Source: Hysterangium stoloniferum (taxonomy: Eukaryota; Basidiomycota; Agaricomycetes; Hysterangiales; Hysterangiaceae). Taken from it: a stretch of 64,000 bases of DNA. Positions 26,330 to 36,978 of this stretch are shown here, one piece after another; the stretch's first letter is position 1; each line of letters starts with the position of its first letter. The position numbers and the translations under genes are program-made. The notes under the pieces are model-generated. The model had not been told where the DNA came from and did not search any database. It saw only the letters and a program-made list of their open reading frames with translations. Location: NCBI GenBank assembly GCA_015178975.1, contig WHVD01000038.1, positions 434,001-498,000 on the forward strand, in the 5' to 3' direction.

Positions 26330-28937
26330 ATGGCTTCGACCAGTGAACCTAGAAGCTTGAGATTTGCTTCAGAGTTACTTGACCTATCCGCACGTCAAGA
26401 CCTTGTCGCTGATGATCGTTGGACTCAGGTAGCTACTTCAGCCAGGAATTTAGCTGATCTCCTGCGCATCAGGGAGAGTGGCCGTAAGCCAATATATGAA
26501 GTCTCTTTTCTATTTAATGACCTTTTATAGTGGTTGAGCAATCGGCCCTAGGGCAAACACCTCTACCAAGAACTCTTACCTCGTTGATGAACGAGGCCGT
26601 CGCAGGTCCTTCAGTCCCTCTAGGGCCAGCACTGTCAGCCATCTATGAACTCCTTCGGACAAGTGCTAATTTCTGCATGGATCATGGTACGGATGAATTT
26701 ACTGTATGGATCAAGACGTATTAATATTTTATTCAAGATGGGAATCGACAGCTCTTGTTAACCGCAGGATTCCCGCATGCAGTGATATCATTATTACAGC
26801 GTTATGTCGCGGCACCGAACGATATATCACAACGACTACACTTATCACTTATGGAATTAAAGGCTCTAAAAGTCTCTGCAGGAGTTTTGCTCAATATGAG
26901 CTTGCATTTTGGTTGGCATATAATCGTGCTTTCGACTATCATTGACTTAGTGATTAACAGAACCTGTCCGAGATTATTTAACATCCGTGAACGCTGCTCA
27001 GATTATTCTACTGCTCCGAAGTCGCATTTACCCACCATGCTCGTGGGCCGTAGCTCAACCCAACAACGTTGCAATATCTGCTGTCACTGAGGAATGGACA
27101 TGGCGAAGTGGCTTCTCAGATTGGGCATCCTTAGTCCTTGTAGAATTGTTGCGTGATGCTCGTGAGTTATCAGTGGACCGATACCGTTTTGACCATAACG
27201 AACCTTGCTCCAGCCATCTACCGTCTACTGACGATCAAATCGCTAGTACCTCTGGTGGAAATATTAGCCAGATTCACACCGCCATATCATTCCAATCTTG
27301 GTCCACTTTTGAATGAACCTACGATTCGCTTGACATTAATCAACACCGATCTCGAGATCCTTTCTGAGACATGCAGTTATTTAGAGTCGTTGGCCATCGA
27401 TTCGGAAGATGTACAGGATTTCTTTGCACGCTCAACGGATCGTTCATCGGAGAGCGATCCAGGACCTCTACTGAGGCAGATCGTCGACTTTGTAGAGTTT
27501 GGCGACTATCCGCCGACATGGAAGGAGGAAAGCCCCATAGAAAGAGATAAATTATCTAAAGCGTTTGACATGTGCAAAGCAGCTGTGATCAAAACAGTTG
27601 TGGAAGTGAGCGGAGCTCCAGCATGCATTGATGCCCTATGGGACCTTGACCGCCCAGATGGCTGGTTTATTTCCCGAATGATTGGTTGGGTCAAAAGCAA
27701 TGCCAATGGTGCTAGGGACGATCTCGTGATTTGCGGTGCGTTATCGTTGGGAAATCTCGCTCGTAAAGGTAAGTCTAAGTGATCTCCCTCTTTTCTTCCC
27801 ACAATCTCAGCTTGCTTATATTCTCTACGCTTTTCCCCATCATGGCCGCTCCTACAGAACCATATTGTGCAGCCTTGGTTCAACCCTCTTTTGGTTTGGT
27901 ACCGATTCTTGCATCCTTACTGGAATTGCATACAGATGTCAAGCTAAAACATGCGGCACTCGGTTTACTTAAGCACCTGGCCCAAACTGCGATTAGTCAG
28001 GTGGCATTGAGTAATGCTGACATTGTAGCAAAACTTGTTGAATCCGAAATTTGGTCTGAAAAGCTTGATATGGCCGAGAGTGTCCAACTTTTGGCTGTGG
28101 GCACAGCAAAACATCTTTGCACGAACAACGGTGCGCCAGTCATCCAATGCTTTGTCACAACTTTCCTTTCTCATTGTTACTTCAGTCTCCAACGCCGTCC
28201 AGCTTGCAGTAACGAGGAGTACAGGGACTGACGCACGTTCTGGTGTGGACCAGGTGCTAGCCCTCTTGAAACGATCTGATACCATTGCTGTCAAGAGTGA
28301 GAGCACTCGTGCCATTTTTCAGGTTATTCGAGCTGTCTGTAAGCAACGGCACAGTAATGATTCGGTAATAAAAGAAGAGGCACAGCACAAGGCTATTGAG
28401 GCCTTAACGGTTCCTGCAACTACAACCGCCCTTGTGGAACTGGCCAATCAAGGTCGAATTAAACCGTATTTCATACTGATCAATGAAAGTGTTCTCGGAT
28501 TGATTCTGTTGAGTTGTCAACCATCTGGATGTAAGTACCATTGGCTATATGGGAGTATACGGCAATGAACTTGTTTATTAGCACGATTAGTAGCCGAAGC
28601 TTCGCTCGCACCGTTATCTGCGTTGCCCGTACCACAATCTTCTCTCTCGACCTCTCAGTCAAGCCAATCATCCCCGATATCATCGCCGTCTAGTTTTCTT
28701 GAGCTATTGCTCGATATCATAGTACATGATACTTTATCCCGGGCGAAAATTCCACTGGAACTTAAAAGCAATGCATGTTCATTATTGACACTGGTAGGAA
28801 AGGATACGGAGAGTTACGCACAGCAAATTCAGGAGAGTAGTGAGCAGGTCTTGAGATCGTTGGTAGACAACCAATCGCCCAATGTTAATGACAAGGTTAG
28901 AATTGCCGTTCAAAGTGTGCTGGATGCATGGAATTAG
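26330..28937 (+). CDS. ARM-repeat protein, SmgGDS/RAP1GDS1-like
   Basis: SmgGDS proteins are armadillo-repeat chaperones and exchange factors for small GTPases with basic tails. The start at 26330 gives MASTSEPRSLRFASELLDL. The product is an all-helical leucine-rich solenoid: LSAIYELLRTSANFCMD, LLLTAGFPHAVISLLQRY, LKALKVSAGVLLNMSLHFE, ICGALSLGNLARK, LVPILASLLELHTDVKLKH, AALGLLKHLAQTAIS and STRAIFQVIRAVCK. The end is LLLDIIVHDTL, a hydrophilic stretch and IAVQSVLDAWN. The LSLGNLAR and LKHLA blocks are the most SmgGDS-like. About nine exons and roughly 700 residues. In an upstream AT-rich gap of about 300 bp I see no other gene. The family call rests on repeat pattern and remembered motifs, so another ARM protein is possible. 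Confidence 0.82.
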
Positions 28938-29599
28938 GATATGAGGGAGATTCAGGAAGGGTTTCGTAGTAATTGTTTCTTGAGTCTTGTAATAAATTTT
29001 CATTCAAATTATTTTGTGTAAATAACACCATTTTTTGGTGACCTGCGTTCAGTGCAAGAAATTCATTAATATATGTATGTACGATACGGAGGTCCGGGAG
29101 CTTGGGTATTTTGATGCATCAATACGGCAACCTTTCGTTTATCATAAGCCGAGCTGTATACTCGGATTAATAGTCTTTCAACATGATAACTCAATAGGCA
29201 TGTATGGTGATGTCTATTTTAATTTTTCTAGTTACATGAAGTCATTCGTGTAAGGTGCTGTCACTATTAGAGGCCGCCTAATTAAACTTGTGCAAATTTC
29301 CCTCGAGTGTGTTAACTATCAACAGTATCGGTCGGTGGTGGGCAGTATTGTAGGATCCCCGAGTCCTGTCCATGAGACGTGTTTGAAACAAATGGAGCGA
29401 TTGAAGGCCGAACAGATTGGGCCTGTTGTGGGGTTGAGTGTGAGGCGAGATATTGATAGACCTGTACATGCTTGTAGGTGTCATTGGTGCATTGTGGGAA
29501 TCATATTTGACCCAGTGAATGTATGGTTGGACAGTGACACTATAGCTGCTTGGGCTGTAACAAGTGGTGTATTCAGCACCTCCAACACTCTGTTATACC
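28938..29599. other. Boundary region, no gene recognised
   Basis: The stretch between the last host gene and the first repeat. A 128-codon plus frame at 29290-29676 runs into the left arm of the inverted repeat, and I cannot assign it. Confidence 0.4.
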
Positions 29600-30262
29600 T
29601 TTGTATAAAGTTCCTACCATGTATGCTACAGTTCTTTAGTTTGAAACTCAATCTAGATTACTCTCCTCTTGTTTAAGTCCTCTTTACATTACTCTTAATA
29701 CTCTTACTCTATGACTCTTAGTATTTTCAGCCCTCCAGTCAATTGAGCTAAATGTTGATCTTTATTCTTATCTTACTATCCACTCTGTTTGAAATACTGG
29801 AGCATTCTAACAGTTCATGTAAGGGTGTAACACATGTTGAAGCCAAGCTCCACTTTGCCTTATTGAATTGGACCTCCCAATTAGTATGATTCACCATTTT
29901 TGGACCTCCTGATTTGTACAATTCACTATTTTTGGACCTCCAAAATCATCCCCTTTTGCCTCCCTTGCTTAGATATTAACACTTGGCTTCAATTTATGTG
30001 TTGCACCCTCATATGAACAGTTATGGTGCTCCAGTATTTCAAACAGAGTGGATAGTACAATAGAGATGAAGTTCAACACTTAGCTCAATGGGCCAGGGGA
30101 CTGAAATACTAAGAGTTGTAAGGTAAGAGTTTGCGGCTTGCTGAAAATGCCTTCAAGGGTATTGAGAAGGGAGGCAATGGACTGAGAACTAATAGGGGGT
30201 AATCTAAGTCGATTTTCAAACTGAAGAACAGTAGCATACATGAAGAAGATTTTATACTACAA
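29600..30262. repeat. Foldback-like inverted repeat, about 300-bp arms
   Basis: The left arm (about 29600-29890) and right arm (about 29970-30262) are imperfect reverse complements. Examples are gtatgctac at 29621 with gtagcatac near 30231, and the sequence around tccactctgtttgaaatac with gtatttcaaacagagtgga. The loop carries three copies of a tandem unit of about 33 bp with the core tttttggacctcc (about 29865-29945). I see no transposase. It is consistent with a foldback element or MITE. Confidence 0.75.
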
Positions 30263-31170
30263 TGGGACAAATGACTGGAGGGCCAGTCAAGGAAGTGAAA
30301 GGTGAAACAGATCATAAGAAGTCGATGACAAGGTGGGAAGACTAAATGTAAGATACTAAACAATACTAAAAGAGTCTGAGGTGGCAAGTGAGATGTGTAA
30401 AGGGAGATGATGATGGGGGAGTGAACAGGATGGAGATGGAATGGAAAACTAAAAAGGTTAACTACTATAATGAAACAAGTGTCAGAGACACTATGAGTGG
30501 TGATACCTAGGGCAGAGGTTCTGACAGTGAGTTGATAGGGGGTTTTAAGTCTAAAACAGGTTGTGGATGTAAGGGCAACCCCTGCTACCAATAGTATTCA
30601 CACTAGGCTAGTGGGAGGGAATCTGAAGAGAAACAGTTTAAGAAATTCCTCCTGTGAGGTATGACCCATAGGCACCTAGTAGTCTAAAAATAACTCTACC
30701 TAATACAGAACAGGGGCCCTTCCCACAATGGAACACTAATGCTACAAGCTTCTGAAGTTAATCACCTACTCCTCAGAGGCATGTATTAGCCAGAGTAGTT
30801 GATATCCACAAGAAGAGGGAAAGTGATGAAAGGCATAGGGTTGGACTGTGGACTCAGGGACTTCAATAAGATGAGAAAATGGTGCTACCTGGGTCTGTGA
30901 CAGAGGGTCCCCTGACAGTGGGGGTCTGAAATGATTGGATTCTAACATGTAGCATATACATATAAAAGAACTTTATACTACAGGGAGATGAATGATCAGA
31001 AGGCCAATCAGAGAAGTGAGAGTGATGATGGGTTAAAAGGAAGTGGGGGAGGGAAATGGGGATGCAAGTGAGACTAAATACAATATAGCAAAGTATACTA
31101 AAAAGGTGTGAGATGGCAAATGGGATATATATGGAACAGTGATGGGGGAGCAAATGGAATGGAGATGAGA
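30232..31170. repeat. Degenerate direct repeat pair, about 230 bp
   Basis: The segment 30232-30470 is repeated in the same direction, with many changes, at about 30945-31170. Shared pieces include tagcata, actttatactaca, gatgatgatggg and a final ggaatggagatg. The first copy continues from the right arm of the inverted repeat. Confidence 0.65.
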
Positions 31171-32035
31171 CAGAAGGCTAAGGTACTAAGATACAAAGAA
31201 ACAAATGTTGGGGGTGCTATAGAGAGTTCCATCAGAAAGCAACTTATATGGCTATAGTTTCAAATCATGTCACAAGCACAAATTCCTATGTATACTTTGG
31301 CACTCAAGATGACTTCTACACAGCCAAATCAGTTTCATCCATCAGACAAACTAAAACTCCTCATCATGTTCAATACTGCATCATCATCCAAAGTAACCCT
31401 CAGTTCCTACTCAAAACTGACTCTTCACTCCCAAATAGAACTCCAGCCAATAATGTCTCACTTCTCCTCATCCTCAGAAATCATTCCCAAGCCCCAACCA
31501 GCCTACTCACACTCCTCCAAAGAACACCTTCATTTTCTCCATTGACAAGGTATTTGACCCCCATATGCTCCCAACAACCCTGTCTTCATTCCTGTATACG
31601 ATAACTCCCATGAAGTCTTCCACTATTGATTTGATCAAGTACTCCAGTGAGATTGTTCCCCGCCATCACAGAGAATCTTTTATGAGGCAATGTTCACTCC
31701 AGTAGGAGATCACAGGACCCTCATTGTTTTCAACCCCAGGAAGTCAAGTAGAGCCTCATCAAGGTCATCATCATTTTGTGTTCCTTGTATGGTTGAGGAC
31801 CATTTTCTCCACTGGTTCTAATGTAGATATCAGTTGCTCCTTCTTATACTACAAAATTAGGAACAGAGCATGTCCAATCTTGGTCATCAATTGATAATAT
31901 TGTCAAGATTTCAAAATTCAAGCATAGCATTTGAGGGTGGCATGTTGTCATGGGATTCTTATGTGTTTCTGACTTATTATCATCGATGTTTCATCAGCCA
32001 TCACTTCTATTCTTCATATTGCTCCATCTCTCCTA
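31171..32035. other. Repeat-derived filler, nothing assigned
   Basis: AT-rich sequence with short open frames rich in Ser and Pro at 31248-31604. It probably belongs to the old element downstream, but I cannot name a domain. Confidence 0.3.
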
Positions 32036-32634
32036 TTGTCTGACTCAGTTGCTATTGTTCTATTGGGTTTCCCTTCCATTAAAGAACTGCAGCAGAAGAT
32101 TGTTCAGATACAGCAGCTTCTGGAGAGTCTCTCATCATCACACACCTTATCAGCCAAAACTTTCAAAGTAGCCACTCCAGACTCCTTTGATGGTTCACAG
32201 CAGAGGATAGGCAATGAAGGCAAAGAAGAGCTAGTAAGAGAAATTTTGGCCTGCTCCCCAAGCTCCAAAAACCAGGGGTCTCCTTCAGACATTGGAATTT
32301 CATCTGCTTCTACTGCCTTGGTTGGCACAGCCCCTGTTGTGCCAATGAGTATGATATGTTCACCTGGTGGATAGCCAGAGTGTCACATTAAGGACCCCAC
32401 TCATGGCAAATAAGGAATCAACAGCAAATATTGCCCCCCCACCTCAGCAGAATAACCATCCTAATCCCTCCAGTCAAGCAGCCCAGAATGTCAAACAATC
32501 TGGAGGTTGACTTAAGTTGGAAGTCTGTTAAACCCATTGTTTGTTTCAAGTTTAGGAAACCAGGGCACAAGGCCAACCAGTGTAGGTCTAATATGGATAT
32601 TAACAGTATGGACTATGATGTCATCAAGGTGTAT
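32036..32634 (+). mobile_element. Ty3/Gypsy gag fossil
   Basis: Gag-like remnant with a helical start (IKELQQKIVQIQQLLESL), the typical ATPDSFDGS entry and a zinc-knuckle-like end (KPGHKANQC) near 32560. It is broken. It forms one arm of a large inverted repeat with the reverse copy at about 33585-34445. Confidence 0.75.
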
Positions 32635-33143
32635 TGTCACAACTGTCACAGTCACAAAATTGTCACAAAGTATTCAAGGTAACTTTCGACAACTCTTTGA
32701 CTCATTTTCAACATATCAATTTATCTTTGACAAAAATTCTGACAACATTCTATTCAACATCTTCAACACCTTCAAATTTATTTGATGAACATTCAACTTA
32801 TCTCATTTTGATGTCATATGTGATTTCATTCATGAGTCATAGTTTCATCATAGTTTAATGAAGAAAGGTATCAAATGGCAATCAGAAGAGCAAAGAACTT
32901 CAGTCAGAAAATCTCTCATTATATATTAGTTATCTGTATTATTAATCAAGCTCTCGATCTTATCTTACATGATTGTTGAAACTCTTCGACATTAATATCT
33001 GTGAGCCTTCACGACTAGTATTAGCCTCTCACTTCATTGACAGGGTGAATCTATACTTTGTTGAACGAGGTTTCTGTATTCAGTTTAGTAGAATAAATTA
33101 CAATTATTATTCGACTTAATTGAAGAAAGTTCAATTCATGTCA
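32635..33143 (-). mobile_element. Solo LTR, family Z, reverse
   Basis: About 509 bp, starting TGTCACAACTG. It is flanked by a 5-bp TSD, tgtat, at 32630-32634 and 33144-33148. It is the reverse complement, with many differences, of the forward copy next to it. Confidence 0.8.
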
Positions 33144-33149
33144 TGTATG

Positions 33150-33579
33150 TGTCACGAATTGATTATTCTTCGATAAAGTTGAATAATATTCTACTAATCG
33201 AACTCGAAAGCCTCATTCGATGAAGTATATATTCGCCCTGTCGATGAAGTAAGAGGCTATTACCAGTCACGAGAACTCATGGAAGTATTTGTCGAAGAAG
33301 TTACGACAAAGTAGATTACTAATATCACTAATATACAGATATTTCGACTGACTTCCCTCGCTCCTTTCATAGCCCTTTTATGCTTTTCATCGTATCGTTA
33401 TGACTATGTTATGAACTAATTATGAAATCATATATGACGTCAAAATGAGACATATCGAAAGAGATTCGATGGTGTCAATTAATGTTCGGTTTTGTCGAGT
33501 TGAATTCGATAGGTCAAAGAGTTGTCGAATATTACCTTTGAATGTTTGTGATGATATGTGACTTGTGACGGTTGTGACA
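33150..33579 (+). mobile_element. Solo LTR, family Z, forward
   Basis: 430 bp, TGTCACGAATTG to GGTTGTGACA, with inverted TGTCAC/GTGACA ends. The flanks gtatg and atatg are a one-mismatch TSD. It sits one base from the TSD of the reverse Z copy, at the centre of the larger inverted repeat. Confidence 0.85.
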
Positions 33580-34445
33580 ATATGAACCTACACTGATTGG
33601 CCTTGTGGCCTGGTTTCCTACACTTAAAAAAAACAAACAATGAGTTTAACAGACTTCCAACTTTAGTCAACTTCCATGGGTACAACCTCAAATTGTTTGA
33701 CATTCTGGGTTGCTTGACTGGAGAGATTAGGAAGGTTATTCTGCTGAGGTGGGGCTGGTTTTTGGGGCTTGGGGGAGTAGGCCAAAATTTCTCTTGCTAG
33801 CTTCTCTCTGCCTCCATTGCCTATCCTCTGCTGTGAACTATCAAAGGAGTTTGGAGTGGCTACTTTGAAAGTTTTGGCTGATAAGGTGTGTGATGATGGT
33901 GTTACAAATCAATTATTCTTCAATAAAGTCGAATAATATTCTACTGATCAAACTCGAAAGCCTCGTTTGATGAAGTATATATTCGCCCTGTCAATGAAGT
34001 AAGAGGCTATTACCAGTTGTGAGAACTCATGGAAGTATTTGTCGAAGAAGTTACAACAAGTTAGATTACTAGTATCACTAATTTACAAATATTTCGACTG
34101 ACTTCCCTCACTTCTTTCATGGCCCTTTTATGCTTTTCTTTGTATCGTTATGACTATATTATAAACTAATAATGAAATCATTTGTGATGTTGAAATGAGA
34201 CATGTCGAAAGAGATTCAATGTTGTTGAATAATGTTTGGGTTTATCGAGTCAAATTCGATGAGTCGAAGAGTTGTCGAATATTACCTTTGATTCTTTGTG
34301 ACAATGTTGTGACTTGTGACAGTTGTGACAGATGGGAGACTCTCCAGAAGCTGCTGTATCTGAATAACCTTCTGCTGCAGTTCTTTAATGGAAGGAGTAG
34401 GAAGTATGGAGATGATAGGTTGAATAGGGTAGGAGTATGGTTATC
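33580..34445 (-). mobile_element. Ty3/Gypsy gag fossil, reverse copy with Z insertion
   Basis: The minus strand carries the same gag remnant as 32036-32634, including the KCRKPGHKANQC zinc knuckle at about 33590-33630. The copy is split by a solo Z LTR at 33900-34330. It is broken. Confidence 0.75.
33900..34330 (+). mobile_element. Solo LTR, family Z, in gag fossil
   Basis: 431 bp, TGTTACAAATC to AGTTGTGACA, with a perfect 5-bp TSD, gatgg, at 33895-33899 and 34331-34335. Removing it restores the gag-like sequence of the inverted-repeat arm. Confidence 0.9.
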
Positions 34446-34594
34446 TATAGTATCTATAAATAAATAAAAAGGAGGTAGGGTCCAATAGAGTAGGATATGT
34501 ATTGATCTTCTCTGACACGAATCAGATTTTACTCAATAAAGTTGAATAAACAATCAAAGAATACTCAACAATATCAGGATACTTCCATCATATA

Positions 34595-35610
34595 TCAAAA
34601 GAGGGAACCTCCTGGAGGATACTCTAGTGTTGGGGTCTCAGTGCTGCATGTATTTGGCAAAATTGGGAGTCCTGACAGTGAAGAGCCTGTCAAGATCAGA
34701 TTGGACTACTGGAGCAGATTTATCCCTCATATCAGGAGAATTCTATCAGGAACTGAAGGATCAGCCTAAACTGAAACAGGAACTTAAGTTACAATTGATA
34801 CAACTCACTGGGAGTGCCAAAGTATTGGGATATATTAACATCCCTATTTATCTTCAAGACAATAAGGGAACCCTATTGTGATTCAATGCCAAAACCTACA
34901 TCATGAGAGGGATGACCATGCTGATCCTTTTAGGAGAGGGATTTCCACATTAACTATGAAATAGGGATGCTATGAGACCACCCCCTGGGATCTAGATTGA
35001 TCCTTCCAGGGAGGACAGGGTTCATCCCTGAAAACTCTTCAGGTGAACCAGTTCCCTTGACATTCTCAGTCAACAAGGTTCCTCTAGAAGATGAATTGGC
35101 TTCACCAACCATTCTAACATCTAAGCCCAACAAGGGGATGTGCACTGAAAGAGTCACAAGAGCCTTGGAGGACTGCACGATAGAACCTGAGTCCATTACA
35201 CTGATACCTCTTTTTACTGGGGATCTGGAAGACAAAGAATGGATAGTAGAAGGCATAGTCTTACAGAATGAGGATGGAACCATACTAGCTGCTCCTACTA
35301 CCACCATTTCCAGATAAAAGGGAATTGTACCTTTAGCTAATCTGACCCTCATTCCCTGGATCATAAGAAGAGGAGAAATTGTCAGTTTAATCCACAATGC
35401 TAAGATGTGGCCCAGAAACCTCAATCCTCAGTGGAAAAGGAATCGATGCAGTCAGCAAAGCACAAAAATTGCCCATTTTATAGAAAGTATCTCCAAATTA
35501 GAAGCAGATTGCATCTCTAACCTTGAGTCACCCCTAGTGTCCCAGGAACATGAGACAGCAGAAACTTCAACCCTGCAGGTTCTAAGACTTCAGAAGTCCC
35601 TTCCTTAGAA
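34595..35610 (+). mobile_element. Gypsy protease-region fossil (W-like family)
   Basis: The remnant has the REPPGGYSS block, a retropepsin-like TGADLSLIS and AKVLGYINIPIYL. The same blocks occur at about 45960-46480. It is broken by several changes and is old. Confidence 0.7.
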
Positions 35611-35721
35611 AAACTTTCCTCAGGGGACCTAGACAAGCTAGTCGATTTAGGACCCAACATACCCCCAGACATCTTGCCTCATCTTAGCTCAATATTGACT
35701 AAGAACATACTGTATGTATCA

Positions 35722-36060
35722 TTGTGTTGTACCTAAACAGTTGATATTCTTCATATATAGAATGGTTAGAACTTCCACAACTTTTCACAGTGGTAATCCA
35801 GGCTGGACCATTCTTTCCCTATGAAGAAAATGTTTTATTAAAAGTAAAGACTTCTACATTAGCTACACACCACAGGTAAGGAACAGCCTGTGAAACCTTC
35901 AGTGGGATTGAGTAGTTCCTTCCCACGATGATGACCTGCTAGTTTTGAACCACCTGGAAATGTTACAATGAGAAAGTCCTTGCTGACTTCCTAAAAACAA
36001 ACCTCTGTCAGAGGCTCCCCCTGAACTGAAGTTGAACCACTGACAGCCATCTTTCCCAAT
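35722..36060 (+). mobile_element. W-family LTR end plus gag-start fossil
   Basis: The stretch mirrors 36840-37120: the gttgtacctaaa and cttcatatatagaa LTR end, a tggtaatcc primer-site-like stretch, a cctatgaagaaaa leader and the start of gag. It is more decayed than its partner. Confidence 0.65.
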
Positions 36061-36107
36061 CAATTAGGACCACATTCAGCCTTGTTCAATGAAGTATTAA
36101 TTTGTCC

Positions 36108-36318
36108 TGTTGATAAATGAGGCAAAGATTGGACACAGAGGCTCACAAATAATTAAGTCAAATAAAGACTCGGAAAAGTTCAATGATTATATAATACAGT
36201 TAATAATATAATTATGGTACAGGTTTTCTGACTGAGGTCCTTCGCTCTTCTCATTGCCCTTTTATACTACATATATATTATTTATCTATGATGATACATA
36301 ATATGTATGATGTCAAAC
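36108..36318 (+). mobile_element. Z-like LTR fragment
   Basis: The middle part resembles family Z (cctatttata-type core with ctgactgag, cttttatac and tgatgtcaaa). It is truncated at its right end by the W LTR. Confidence 0.5.
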
Positions 36319-36902
36319 TGTGAGAGGTATGGCGAAATATACTCAGGAAATATAGTCTGGATGAGCTCATACTATATTTCCATTATTATTTCTACTTTCT
36401 CTCTATTTTATTATACACATATAATTAGTTCGATGACCTATGTATTCTAGCACCCATAGTTAGAACTCAGACACTTTTTACCCCACAACCATGACTTACC
36501 CAGACACCAGTTAGTGTCCTGTAAGTTGTGATTGGGGTATTGTCTTGACCGTCACAGATGGGCTTTAACTATCTATGCAATCAGAGTTTTGAACTATACT
36601 AGTTGAAACTCTACCTTTATCTCAATCTGTGTGGACTACATCTGTGCTACTCTGTTATTTGACTCTCTCGTTATTCTCTTCTACACTCGAGCAGTCATTC
36701 AGAATCGTACTTTACAGTCAATTCTCCTTATTTGTTTTAGCTCTCTATTCTACTTTAGATAGCTATTTCACTCGACCGTATTGAACTAAACAGTCAATAC
36801 GTGTTCGGTCTGTATTAGACTTAGATAGTCGATACATCTTCGTGTTGTACCTAAATGGTCGATATTCTTCATATATAGAACAGTTAGAACTTACTCTTCA
36901 CA
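36319..36902 (+). mobile_element. LTR, family W, with primer-binding-like site
   Basis: 584 bp from TGTGAGAGGTATGG to TCTTCACA. It is followed after one base by TGGCGATCTGAGCC, which has the TGG start of a tRNA primer-binding site, and then gag at 36979. This is the 5' LTR of an old Ty3/Gypsy copy. A reverse copy lies at 49716-50275. Confidence 0.75.
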
Positions 36903-36978
36903 GTGGCGATCTGAGCCGGACCGCTCTTTCCCTATGAAGAAAACATTACTCTATGACTATTAATTTCTAAGCATGTAA

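Noticed and set aside
29290-29676. 128-codon frame as a host gene
   Set aside because: It runs into the inverted-repeat arm and shows no recognisable domain or splice partners.
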